DNA of 11,039 nucleotides from Spirochaetota bacterium (GCA_029571425.1 JAKPSR010000404.1:1-11039); one strand, 5' to 3'. Counted from the stretch's first letter, positions 1 to 7,028 are shown. Notes: a model not told the origin generated them from the sequence alone. Translations and numbers: made by a program.

Positions 1-1994
1 GCAGCCGTCTCTGCCTCGGCTACGGTCCCCTCGCGACGTCGGGAGTCGAACCCGGGCGTTTCGTGGAAATCGTATACGAGAACTTGGTCCGGGAAGGTTT
101 CCTCGACGAAGCGGTTGAGCTCGTCCTCGGTCGCGACCTCGAGAAGGTCCGGTTCCCATTCGGCTTCGAGATACTCGACTTCGTCCACGTTCCCCGAGAC
201 CACCTCGGGCTCGAACGGCTCCACGACGATGTCCCCGAACGCGTCGATAATCTCGTCGACGGGGATCTCGCTTGCCGGGCTTTGCGCGTTTTGCGTCGGA
301 GTCGCCATCGATTCGTCCGCGCGTTCTTCTTCCGAGAATGCCTCGAGCTCGACGATATCGTCAGTCTCTGCCTCAGCCAGCTCCTCGGCCTCGCCGATTT
401 CCTCGACTTCCGCCGCTTCCGCGATCTCGTCGAGCTCCTCAAGTTCCTCGATTTCCTCAGGCGCCCCGTCTGCGTCAGACGCGGCAAGCTCTTCTGGCAC
501 CTCGTCAAGTTCGGCGATCTCGTCGAGTTCCTCAAGCTCCTCGAGGTCTTCGGGTATCGATTCCGCCTCGGCGATGGAGGCGGCGGAGACGGTGGAAGCG
601 GGCGGGGTCGAGGGGCGGCCCTGCGGCGCTCGCGTCGGGGCGGTCGCGTCGGGAGGCGCCGCGGGCGCGCCCGCGATATTCAGCGTGATCGCGTTGTTTT
701 GGAGCACTTGCTCGAGAAGGGCGCGGATCTCGTCCGCGTTCCCAATCTCTTTCTTGCGCGGCGCGTGCTGGCCGATCGCGGCGATGATCTCGTCCCAGCT
801 TCGGTCGAGGAGGGCGTCGATTTCGGCGCCATGCCGCTTGTTTAGGCGTTTCCCAAAGCCCTTCTTAATCTCGGCGTTGACGTCGTGCCGTCGATAGGAG
901 AGGCTTTTGCCGATCTCCTCCCAATCGACCTCTTCCCCCTTTTCCATGAACTCGTTGATGAGCTGGATCTGGAAGCGGCGAACGCGGTTTCGGACGACGA
1001 CGAGATCGTCCTGCCTGAAATTGAGGAGCAGGAACACGAGCAGGAATAGGGTGAGGAAGCAGACGGCGAGGAAGAGGACGCGCACCTGTTTCGGGAAGAC
1101 GAAAAGGTCCTCCTCGGCGAGTTGGCCCGCGAAGCCCGACTCGGACTTGCGCGAGATTAAGACCCATCCCCCCGAGCCCGCGGCGATCAGCTTGCCGGGG
1201 GCGAGTTCGTTCGCGAGCCATCTCGCGACGACGGCGTCGGTTATGAAATCCTTCCCGATCGCCGGCGCGCCCCGGAGGAAGCCCTGCGCCTTTCCCTCGG
1301 CGTCCGCGATCGGGGTGATCGTGTCGCTGAGCCGGGAGAGGCCGAGCGATACCAGGCGCTGCGACACGGCCCGAGAGGCGAGCGCGAACACCGCGGTGCC
1401 GCGATAGGTCGAGTAGGCGTCCTGGAAGGGAAAGCAATACAGGAAGAGGTCCCGTTCCGGGTCTACGACGACCCGGGGCGCGGACCCGTCTAGGGCGGCG
1501 ACCCGCGCGTAGGGGAGGACGGCCGGGCCGGAACCATAGCTCTGGTAGGAAACGAGAAAGCTTTCTTTTTTCAGGACGTCGGCCGGATAGGTACTGAAGT
1601 GGATGCGCCTGATCCCCCTGTCGTCCTTGGACCCCGCCTCCGCGTCGCCCGAGTCGATGATGCGGATGCCCGCGAGCCCCGGGACCTCGGCCACGAGGTT
1701 CGCGGCGAGGACCTCTCGGTCGAAGATGTCTTGTCGGCTTTGGTTTGGCAGGAGGCTCCGTCGCACGGATCCTTCATTAAGGAAGGCGGAAAAACGGGAT
1801 ATATTCTCGGCGTGGAATTCCTCGACGGCTAGGGCCGTCTGGGCGAGCTGGCCTTCGAGGTTGGCGATTACCGAAGGTTGATAGAGGCGCGTCTCGACGA
1901 GGGAAAAAAGCCCCGCGTACGCGGCGACGGCGATCCCGGCGAAGACGAGGGTTGAGATGAGTAGGCTTAGGGCGACCTTCGGCGCGACGCGCAC
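1..1994 (-). CDS. Two-pass membrane protein with extracytoplasmic sensor-like domain and acidic repeat tail (3' end off window)
   Basis: I do not recognise a named family. Codon-by-codon reading on the minus strand shows one uninterrupted frame from a GTG at 1994 to the left edge: 664 full codons and no stop. The start is supported by GGAGG at 1999-2003 and an in-frame TAG at 2010-2012, which leaves no earlier start. Residues about 8-30 form a hydrophobic segment. Residues 31-303 form a soluble, probably extracytoplasmic domain, and 306-324 a second membrane segment (LFLAVCFLTLFLLVFLLL). A charged, helix-prone cytoplasmic region follows (325-430), then an Ala/Pro-rich linker (about 430-478) and a highly acidic region (479-560) with a 31-residue repeat. 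The last visible 100 residues are also acidic. The topology resembles Cache-type sensors, but no HAMP, kinase, MCP or GGDEF motif is visible; one could lie beyond the edge. It is divergent from hflX. Reality of the gene is confident; function is unknown. Confidence 0.88.
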   Translation of the reverse strand, partial: MRVAPKVALSLLISTLVFAGIAVAAYAGLFSLVETRLYQPSVIANLEGQLAQTALAVEEFHAENISRFSAFLNEGSVRRSLLPNQSRQDIFDREVLAANLVAEVPGLAGIRIIDSGDAEAGSKDDRGIRRIHFSTYPADVLKKESFLVSYQSYGSGPAVLPYARVAALDGSAPRVVVDPERDLFLYCFPFQDAYSTYRGTAVFALASRAVSQRLVSLGLSRLSDTITPIADAEGKAQGFLRGAPAIGKDFITDAVVARWLANELAPGKLIAAGSGGWVLISRKSESGFAGQLAEEDLFVFPKQVRVLFLAVCFLTLFLLVFLLLNFRQDDLVVVRNRVRRFQIQLINEFMEKGEEVDWEEIGKSLSYRRHDVNAEIKKGFGKRLNKRHGAEIDALLDRSWDEIIAAIGQHAPRKKEIGNADEIRALLEQVLQNNAITLNIAGAPAAPPDATAPTRAPQGRPSTPPASTVSAASIAEAESIPEDLEELEELDEIAELDEVPEELAASDADGAPEEIEELEELDEIAEAAEVEEIGEAEELAEAETDDIVELEAFSEEERADESMATPTQNAQSPASEIPVDEIIDAFGDIVVEPFEPEVVSGNVDEVEYLEAEWEPDLLEVATEDELNRFVEETFPDQVLVYDFHETPGFDSRRREGTVAEAETA
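420..554 (-). repeat. Acidic peptide-coding direct repeat, 93-bp period
   Basis: Within the left-edge gene, residues 481-494 (PEDLEELEELDEIA, coded by 513-554) recur at 512-525 (PEEIEELEELDEIA, coded by 420-461). The two differ at only two of 14 residues, and the DNA copies differ at a few positions. More degenerate EEL/DEI units continue to about residue 551. This looks like internal duplication of an acidic segment, and the reverse strand reads as long Leu/Arg-rich frames only because of this composition. Confidence 0.8.
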
Positions 1995-2120
1995 GATACC
2001 TCCGGACTTCTAAATATCTCCATTATGTATCGGATGAAATTGGGCAAAGCATTATGGGCACCGATACAATAGGGGCATCAAACTATCATTTTTTTCGCCC
2101 ATCGGATATAGTCATACTTG
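1995..2120. promoter_or_regulatory. Divergent intergenic region between the membrane-protein gene and hflX
   Basis: This is the most AT-rich stretch of the window and must hold start signals for both flanking genes. For hflX two -10-like hexamers are visible. TATAGT at 2107-2112 lies only 8 nt before the ATG. TACAAT at 2065-2070 lies 25 nt after a weak TTGGGC at 2040-2045 (19-nt spacer). On the minus strand CATAAT (near 2022-2027) precedes the GGAGG of the left gene. No -35 element with good spacing is clear for either direction, so exact promoters are uncertain. Confidence 0.4.
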
Positions 2121-3392
2121 ATGATAGACATCGCCGCGGAAAATGCAAGACTGCCCAGGGCCTTATTGGTGGGCGTCGCCGAGCCAGCCCTTCGGGGCGA
2201 CGACGCGCCCATGCGGGAACTCGCCAGCCTCGCCGAGACGGCCGGTCTTGAGCTCGCCGATACGGTGATCTTAACCCGCCTCGAGCCAACCCCGAAGTAC
2301 GGGATGGGCAGCGGCAAGGCCGAGGAGATCGCCGCGCTCGCCAAAGCGCGCGAGGCCGACCAAATAATCTTCGACTTCGAGATATCCCCGACCCAGCAGC
2401 GGAATTGGGACAAGCTCGCCGAGATACCCTGCCTCGACCGGCAAGAGCTTATCATTCGCATATTCGCCGCCCGCGCGAGCACGCGCGAGGCCGTGCTTCA
2501 GGTCGAGCTCGCCCGGCTTCAGTACTCACTGCCCCGGCTTGCCCACACCTACGGGAACCTTTCCCGCCAACGTGGCGGTCGGTACGGGACGAAGGGCGCG
2601 GGCGAAACCCAGCTTGAGCTTGACCGACGCGGGGTTCTCGGACGCATCGCGATCATAAAGAAGGAATTGGCCGCGGTTAAGAAGGACCGGGCGACCCAGC
2701 GGAAGCGCCGCGACAAGGTTCCCGTCCCCTCGTGCGCCATCGTCGGCTACACTAACGCCGGGAAGTCATCCCTTCTGAACGCCCTCACCGGGGCAGGCGT
2801 CCTCGCCGAGGATAAGCTCTTCGCGACCCTCGACCCGACGACCCGCCGCTTCGACCTCCCCTCGGGCCGCGCCATCCTCCTTACCGATACCGTCGGGTTC
2901 GTCCGGAACCTTCCGCACAGCCTCGTCGAGGCCTTCCACGCGACCCTCGAGGAAGCGGCCTTTGCCGACGCCGTGGTCATCGTGCTCGACGCGTCGGACC
3001 CGGACGCGGCCCGTCAGCTCGATACCACCCGCTCCGTCCTCGGCGAGGTCGGGGCCGGGGAGAAACCACGCGTCCTTTTGCTCAACAAGAGCGACCTCGT
3101 CGATCCCTTCGTGCGCTCGCGGCTCCGCGAGGAGTACCCCGACGCGACGTGGGTGAGCGCCCGGACTGGCGAGGGTCTCGCGGATGCCGTGCGGGCCATC
3201 GAGGCGACGCTCTCCGGCGACGAGTCTACCTACCTCCTTCCGCTCGATCGACAGGATCTCGTCGCGCGCGCCCACCGCGAGGGCTCGGTCATCGAGGTGC
3301 GGTACTTAGACGAGGGGATCGAGGTTCGGGCGCGCTCGCAGGGGCGCCTCCGCGCGGCGCTTGAGGGGTTCGAGGTCCATGACAACGCGTAG
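2121..3392 (+). CDS. hflX: GTPase HflX
   Basis: HflX is a ribosome-binding GTPase that splits or rescues stalled ribosomes, chiefly under stress, in the cytoplasm. The 423-residue product has the full family layout. An N-terminal HflX domain (about 1-200) includes GMGSGKAEEI and a glycine-rich stretch ending in GAGETQLELDRR. The G domain has G1 GYTNAGKSS at 209-217, G3 DTVGFV at 256-261, G4 NKSD at 322-325 and G5 VSA at 345-347. A C-terminal extension follows. I chose ATG 2121 over the in-frame TTG at 2118 because ATG is the stronger codon and nothing supports the earlier one. There is no Shine-Dalgarno sequence, and a TATAGT lies 8 nt upstream, so the mRNA may be nearly leaderless. The 3' end overlaps the next gene by 14 nt. 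Identification is firm. Confidence 0.96.
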   Translation: MIDIAAENARLPRALLVGVAEPALRGDDAPMRELASLAETAGLELADTVILTRLEPTPKYGMGSGKAEEIAALAKAREADQIIFDFEISPTQQRNWDKLAEIPCLDRQELIIRIFAARASTREAVLQVELARLQYSLPRLAHTYGNLSRQRGGRYGTKGAGETQLELDRRGVLGRIAIIKKELAAVKKDRATQRKRRDKVPVPSCAIVGYTNAGKSSLLNALTGAGVLAEDKLFATLDPTTRRFDLPSGRAILLTDTVGFVRNLPHSLVEAFHATLEEAAFADAVVIVLDASDPDAARQLDTTRSVLGEVGAGEKPRVLLLNKSDLVDPFVRSRLREEYPDATWVSARTGEGLADAVRAIEATLSGDESTYLLPLDRQDLVARAHREGSVIEVRYLDEGIEVRARSQGRLRAALEGFEVHDNA

Positions 3393-3873
3393 CCTTTCCC
3401 GGTTCGAGGTCGTCCTCGTCGTCGCGGTTATCGCCCTCGCCGCGGTTATCGCCTTCGGCACGATTTGGGCGTTCGCGTTCGGCCCGGCCAACGCCCGACG
3501 GGCCGACCCCGCCGCGGAGACGATCGTCGCGGAGTCCGGCGGGAAGCGCGCCGTTTTCGGCGGGATAGGCCAGCTTCGTGCCGCGACCGCCGACGACGAT
3601 GCGGTTACCGTGGTCGTCTCGCCGTACTTCCCGTACCCGGCTGACGACGCCCCGTTCCGCGAGGAGCTCGTTTCCCGAACCGTCGAGATGCGCCGCCTGG
3701 TCCTCGATTGGTTTCGCGCCCGTCGCGCGTCCGATCTCGCCGATCTTGGCGAGGACGGGGTAAAGGCAGCGCTCCTTACCGAGATAAACCGCGTCCTGCT
3801 TCTCGGCCGCCTCGAGGCGGTCTATTTCGACGAGTATCACGTCATAGGCGAGGACCTGCCCGGCCGCCGCTGA
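3379..3873 (+). CDS. FliL-like single-pass membrane protein
   Basis: FliL proteins are inner-membrane components around the flagellar stator that help motor function. This 164-residue product has a short cytoplasmic N terminus, one membrane helix at about 9-33, a linker, and a C-terminal domain with the FliL pattern: a strand run VTVVVSPYFPY, a long helix with REELVSRTVEMRRLVLDWF, a segment like 'dL..LGEDGVKAALLTEINRVL', and an ending LEAVYFDEYHVIG that matches the family's 'vyFteFvvq' end. The ATG at 3379 lies inside the hflX end (14-nt overlap) behind GAGG-type purines; an in-frame start at 3361 is less likely. No flagellar structural gene lies next to it, so it may be a paralogue with another partner rather than the motor FliL. 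The family call rests on recalled pattern similarity. Confidence 0.7.
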   Translation: MTTRSLSRFEVVLVVAVIALAAVIAFGTIWAFAFGPANARRADPAAETIVAESGGKRAVFGGIGQLRAATADDDAVTVVVSPYFPYPADDAPFREELVSRTVEMRRLVLDWFRARRASDLADLGEDGVKAALLTEINRVLLLGRLEAVYFDEYHVIGEDLPGRR

Positions 3874-3889
3874 TTTCTCGGGCGGCAAC

Positions 3890-3917
3890 GCAACCGGCGG
3901 GGCCGTTCCGTGTCTGA
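3890..3917 (+). promoter_or_regulatory. Possible ECF-sigma-type promoter before the small membrane gene
   Basis: GCAAC at 3890-3894 and TCTGA at 3913-3917 are separated by 18 nt. They resemble the AAC-type -35 and TCTGA -10 elements of the RpoE-like ECF class, in which GGAAC and TCTGA are about 19 nt apart. A start site near 3924 would sit just before the strong SD at 3925-3931. Autoregulation of ECF operons is common, but motifs this short occur by chance, and the -35 is not the usual GGAAC. Confidence 0.25.
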
Positions 3918-3936
3918 ATTTACCAAGGGGGTTCGT

Positions 3937-4293
3937 ATGATCGACAGCGGTGCCGCCCAGGCAACGCCCGCCGCGCAGGTTATCGTGGCGGTGATCCCGA
4001 TCGTCGGGATCGTGATGGGCGCGGTCGTGGTTTTCTTCTATCTTTTATGGAAACATCGGGAGATTGTCCGTCAGATCGAGAAGGGCGTGTATACGAAGCC
4101 CTCGTTCGACCTGAATCTGTTCTGTCTGCTGTCCGGGTTTTTGCTGGTTGGGGTGGGAGTCGTCCTGTCGACCCTCTTCCTGTTGATTGAGGGGCTTTCC
4201 TACTCCTTGATCGGCGGGTTTATCCCTCTGGCGTTGGGGGCGGGTCTGCTCGCCTTCTACTTTATCGCCCGCAGCGACAGACCTTCTCGTTGA
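3937..4293 (+). CDS. Small three-pass membrane protein, DUF6249-like
   Basis: The 118-residue product is nearly all membrane. Helix one is at about 14-37, then comes a basic/acidic cytoplasmic loop (WKHREIVRQIEKGVYTKPS, 38-56), and two further helices lie at about 59-84 and 89-110. This arrangement resembles DUF6249-type proteins often found with ECF sigma or anti-sigma genes; that assignment is from memory and tentative. The start is ATG 3937 because AAGGGGG at 3925-3931 stands 5 nt before it; an upstream in-frame GTG at 3910 has no such support. Its TGA overlaps the TTG start of the sigma gene in the string TTGA, which implies translational coupling. A plausible role is as a membrane partner or sensor for the sigma system, which is inference. 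Biochemical function is unknown. Confidence 0.8.
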   Translation: MIDSGAAQATPAAQVIVAVIPIVGIVMGAVVVFFYLLWKHREIVRQIEKGVYTKPSFDLNLFCLLSGFLLVGVGVVLSTLFLLIEGLSYSLIGGFIPLALGAGLLAFYFIARSDRPSR

Positions 4294-4859
4294 GATTTCC
4301 CCGCTTTCCATCGTCTCCGCCTGCGGGCCCAGACGACGCCATACTGTGCCGCGCCATCCTCGCGGGCGACTCGGAGTCCTTCGCGACCCTCGCCGAGCGG
4401 TATCGGCGCCGGATTTTTGCCCTCGGGTACGGCTTTTTCAAGAACGCCGACGACACGGAGGACTTCGTCCAGGATGTCCTGGTGAAGGTCTATCTTTCCC
4501 TGCCCGGGTTCCGGGGCGAAGCCCGGTTTTCGACCTGGTTGATGCGCATCGCGTACAACGCCGCCGTGAACTCGGTACGGCGCAAGCGCGAGTACACCAC
4601 CCTGGCCGACGACTTCGAGATCGTCGACCCGGGGGAGACCCCGGAGGAGCGGCACGTTCGCGAGAGCGCGCGCCGCTCGATCGGCGAGGCGGTCGCCGCG
4701 CTTCCCGAGCGGTATCGGGTGTGCGTTGACCTGTATTTCTATCAAGACATGCCATACGGCGAGATTAGCGAGGTGACCGGCTTGCCGGTCAACACGATTA
4801 AGTCCCACGTGTTTCGGGCGAAGAAACTGCTCGCGGAGCAGCTTAAGGACGAGACCTAA
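4290..4859 (+). CDS. ECF-family RNA polymerase sigma factor (sigma-24/RpoE-like)
   Basis: This 189-residue protein directs RNA polymerase to a dedicated set of promoters. Region 2 spans about 20-100 with YRRRIFALGYGFFKNADDTEDFVQDVLVKVY and then FSTWLMRIAYNAAVNSVRRK. Region 4 spans about 130-182 with LPERYRVCVDLYFYQDMPYGEISEVTGLPVNTIKSH, whose helix-turn-helix lies at about 155-178. Region 3 is absent, as expected for the ECF group. The start is TTG at 4290, within the TTGA that also ends the preceding gene. No SD is visible and no ATG exists before region 2, so re-initiation coupled to the upstream gene is likely. An anti-sigma factor gene follows 20 nt downstream, giving a standard sigma/anti-sigma pair. 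The identity of the class is firm; the regulon is unknown. Confidence 0.95.
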   Translation: MRFPRFPSSPPAGPDDAILCRAILAGDSESFATLAERYRRRIFALGYGFFKNADDTEDFVQDVLVKVYLSLPGFRGEARFSTWLMRIAYNAAVNSVRRKREYTTLADDFEIVDPGETPEERHVRESARRSIGEAVAALPERYRVCVDLYFYQDMPYGEISEVTGLPVNTIKSHVFRAKKLLAEQLKDET

Positions 4860-4879
4860 GCGGGGAAGGAGACGACTGG

Positions 4880-5377
4880 ATGGATTGCAAAAAGGCCATG
4901 GATCGATACCTGGCCCTGGACAAGAACGAGGCCGTGCCGATCGGCGTTACCCTGCACTTGATCGCCTGCCGCGATTGCCGCACCGCGGTCCGGCGCATGA
5001 CCGAGGCGGAGGCCTTGCTCGCCCGACCCTTAGGGCACGAGTCAGTCGCCGTCGATCCGGCCGTCGCCGGAGCCCTCGCGCGAATCGCGGCCGCCGGCGC
5101 CGCCTATCCCGACGTCTCGGGAAAGAACCCCGTCTCCCTTCTCAAATGGTTCGTCGTCGGGTCCTTGCTCGCGGCGGGCTTCGCTACCGTGCCCTTTAGC
5201 TTCGTCGGCTCGTGGACCCGCGACGTGTTCGGCGGGGCGTACGTCGTTCCGCTTTCCATCGTTTGCGGGCTCGCCGTTACCGCCTACTGCGGCCTCTTCG
5301 TGGGGACGAACATCGATTTCTTCGTGAAGCGCTTCGGGCCCTTATCTGGCCCTAGTTCCACAGCGACGCGGGGTTAA
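4880..5377 (+). CDS. Membrane anti-sigma factor with zinc-finger (zf-HC2/ZAS) domain
   Basis: The 165-residue product should bind and hold the preceding ECF sigma factor at the membrane. Its N terminus carries the ZAS signature: H26-x3-C30-x2-C33 in HLIACRDC, with C3 as a possible further ligand. A variable Ala-rich stretch follows. Two hydrophobic helices are at about 90-110 and 120-142, with a short basic C-terminal tail. Two membrane helices are more than the single one of the simplest anti-sigma factors. The ATG at 4880 has a strong GGAAGGAG-type SD near 4863-4870. The last 26 nt overlap the 3' end of the convergent M23 peptidase gene, so the final eight codons, reading PSSTATRG, are shared DNA. 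The signal that releases sigma is unknown. Confidence 0.88.
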   Translation: MDCKKAMDRYLALDKNEAVPIGVTLHLIACRDCRTAVRRMTEAEALLARPLGHESVAVDPAVAGALARIAAAGAAYPDVSGKNPVSLLKWFVVGSLLAAGFATVPFSFVGSWTRDVFGGAYVVPLSIVCGLAVTAYCGLFVGTNIDFFVKRFGPLSGPSSTATRG

Positions 5378-6314
5378 TCGTCGAGCGGTATTTGTAGACG
5401 GTGAAGTGGAGGTGGGGACCCGTGCTCTGGCCGGTGTTCCCGACCGTCCCGATCTTCGTCGCCGGGGTAACGTATTTTCCCCGCGCGGTAAGGATCGAGT
5501 TGAGGTGCCCGTACATCGTCTGGTAGCCCGAATGGTGGGCCACGATCACGTAGTTCCCGTAGGTCACGTCGTATCCCGTCGCCACTACCTTCCCGTCGAG
5601 GGCCGCGTAGACGCCCGAGCCGCGCGAGGTCGCCATGTCGATCCCATTATGGAAGGTCCTGCTATTCGTGAACGGGTTGTTGCGCCATCCGTAGCGCGAC
5701 GAGATGTAGTATCCGCCGCGGAGCGGCTTGCGGAAAAGATCCCCGTTTATTTCCTGCAGGGTAACCCAGTCGAGCTTGGCGTCCGGTAGGAAGATCGCCG
5801 CTCCCGCGGGCACGGCGTTGTCGGTGATCCCGTTAACCAGCGCGAGCTTCTCGAGCGAGATGCGGTATTTGTCGGCGATCGATTCGGGAGAATCCCCTTT
5901 TTTGACCGTGTAGAGAATTCCATTTATTGACGGTATCTTGAGCAGCTGGCCGATTTGCAGGGTTCGCGTGTTACGGAGTTTGTTCAGGCTGATAATCGCG
6001 TCCTGGCTGACCCCATGCTCCTCGGCGATCTTCCCGACCATGTCTCCCTTCTTGACCGCGTATACCGAGTAGAAAAGCTCCGGTATCTTCTCGACGACGG
6101 CCTCGCCCGGCCGCTCGGAGGGAAGGCCGGTGTCGGCGCCGCCCATGCCGGTGAACGACTCGGCGTCGGCCGAGGCGAGCGGGGTGGGGGCCTGAGCCCG
6201 CGCGGGGTCAGCGGCGGGGCCAGCGGAACCGATATCGGACCCGCAAGAGGCGGCGATCAGGACGCTGAGGGCTGAGAGGGCGCTGAGGGCGGTACGTTTC
6301 GAGATCATCGTCAT
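5352..6314 (-). CDS. Lipoprotein with two LysM domains and M23 (LytM) endopeptidase domain
   Basis: This is a secreted peptidoglycan-binding hydrolase of 320 residues. The N terminus is a signal peptide with a lipobox-like IAASC, predicting lipidation at C24. A Pro/Ala-rich linker follows, then LysM1 at about 84-127 (VYAVKKGDMVGKIAEEHGVS) and LysM2 at about 134-177 (LYTVKKGDSPESIADKYRIS), then the M23 domain at about 195-315. The zinc and catalytic residues are present: H222 and D226 in HNGID, and H301 and H303 in HLHF. It therefore looks catalytically competent, cutting peptide crosslinks, although many homologues with this layout act in division or envelope shaping. ATG 6314 is taken as the start; ATG 6308 is also possible. 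Its own promoter is seen just upstream. It is convergent with the anti-sigma gene and lies downstream of rlmE on the same strand. Confidence 0.93.
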   Translation of the reverse strand: MTMISKRTALSALSALSVLIAASCGSDIGSAGPAADPARAQAPTPLASADAESFTGMGGADTGLPSERPGEAVVEKIPELFYSVYAVKKGDMVGKIAEEHGVSQDAIISLNKLRNTRTLQIGQLLKIPSINGILYTVKKGDSPESIADKYRISLEKLALVNGITDNAVPAGAAIFLPDAKLDWVTLQEINGDLFRKPLRGGYYISSRYGWRNNPFTNSRTFHNGIDMATSRGSGVYAALDGKVVATGYDVTYGNYVIVAHHSGYQTMYGHLNSILTARGKYVTPATKIGTVGNTGQSTGPHLHFTVYKYRSTINPASLWN

Positions 6315-6324
6315 GGTGTTCCCC

Positions 6325-6354
6325 AGTATAGCATGGTTTGCGTATGCGTGTGAA
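6325..6354 (-). promoter_or_regulatory. Sigma-70-type promoter of the LysM/M23 gene
   Basis: Read on the minus strand, TTCACA (6354-6349) and TATACT (6330-6325) each match five of six consensus bases, with an 18-nt spacer. Only 10 nt separate the -10 from the ATG at 6314, so the expected start site near 6317-6320 gives a leader of a few bases or none. This is the best promoter in the window. Confidence 0.6.
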
Positions 6355-6381
6355 AATTATCGGACGAATCGTCGGCTTTGG

Positions 6382-6984
6382 TTAGTTTCCTTTTTTACCG
6401 AGCCCGATGAGGTAGGTCTCGAAGCTCTCCGCGCGGCACGCTTCGGGCTTAAAACCGCGCGCCGTCGCGAAGAGGGCGCGCATTTTCTTTAGGATTTCCT
6501 GCTCGCCCCCGCCTTGAAAGACCTTGACGACGAAGTTGCCTCCCGAGACGAGTAGTCCTTCCGCGTAAACCAAGGCGAGCTCGACGAGCCCGCTTGAGCG
6601 GGCGGTGTCGACGGTGCGGTTGCCGGTGGTCGCCGGCGCCGCGTCGCAGACGACGAGGTCGTAGGGGCCGAGCTCGGCCGCCGAGGCGCGGATCGCCGGG
6701 GCGTAGAGGTCTCCCTGGAAGAAGGAAAGGTTATCCCCCTTCACGTCCTTGGCCAGGGGGGAGAGGTCGATCGCGGTGACGCGGCCCGTGCCGTCGAGCT
6801 TGCGGAGAAGGTACGTGGTCCAGCTGCCGGGCGCCGCGCCGAGGTCGAGGGCGCGAATACCCTTGCGGACGAGGGCGAATTTCTCGTCCATCTCCTTCAA
6901 TTTATAAACCGACCGCGCGGGATAGCCTTCTTGAAAGGCTTTCTTGCTCCAATAGTCGGGTTTTTCGTAGCTATTCGCGCCCAT
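6382..6984 (-). CDS. rlmE: 23S rRNA (uridine-2'-O)-methyltransferase RlmE (FtsJ/RrmJ)
   Basis: RlmE uses SAM to 2'-O-methylate a uridine in the A loop of 23S rRNA (U2552 in E. coli) late in 50S assembly. The 200-residue product has the family's SAM site LDLGAAPGSW at 46-55. Its K-D-K-E catalytic tetrad is intact: K28 in SVYKLKEMDEKF, D114 in VVCDAAPATTGNRTVD, K154 in NFVVKVFQGGG and E189 in SFETYLIG. I take ATG 6984, which has a GAGGGG-type SD five bases upstream, over the in-frame GTG at 7005. It is divergent from the polyprenyl synthase gene across a very short gap. The 67-nt gap to the M23 gene contains a weak inverted repeat and that gene's promoter. Identification is firm. Confidence 0.96.
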   Translation of the reverse strand: MGANSYEKPDYWSKKAFQEGYPARSVYKLKEMDEKFALVRKGIRALDLGAAPGSWTTYLLRKLDGTGRVTAIDLSPLAKDVKGDNLSFFQGDLYAPAIRASAAELGPYDLVVCDAAPATTGNRTVDTARSSGLVELALVYAEGLLVSGGNFVVKVFQGGGEQEILKKMRALFATARGFKPEACRAESFETYLIGLGKKGN

Positions 6985-7028
6985 CGCGGCCCCTCGCCTG
7001 AACACCGGTTATACGGTAGAATATGCCC
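6985..7028. promoter_or_regulatory. Very short divergent promoter region, rlmE / polyprenyl synthase
   Basis: Both start signals must fit within about 44 bp. On the plus strand TAGAAT at 7017-7022 lies 6 nt before ATG 7029. On the minus strand TATAAC (7013-7008) lies upstream of the rlmE SD. The two -10-like hexamers are only three bases apart on opposite strands. No convincing -35 box was found for either direction. Confidence 0.4.

Noticed and set aside
63..897. Long plus-strand open frames of 260 codons opposite the left-edge gene
   Set aside because: They are mirror images of the acidic Glu/Ala-rich minus-strand coding sequence. They are Leu/Arg/Ser-rich with no recognisable motif, while the minus frame is continuous for 664 codons with membrane helices and an SD.
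2089..2095. Run of seven T before hflX as a terminator
   Set aside because: There is no stable hairpin just upstream, and no plus-strand gene ends nearby.
6361..6375. Inverted repeat GACGA-A-TCGTC downstream of rlmE as a terminator
   Set aside because: The paired stem is only four or five bases with a mismatch beside it, and the following T run on the minus strand is short and interrupted. I could not support termination from it.
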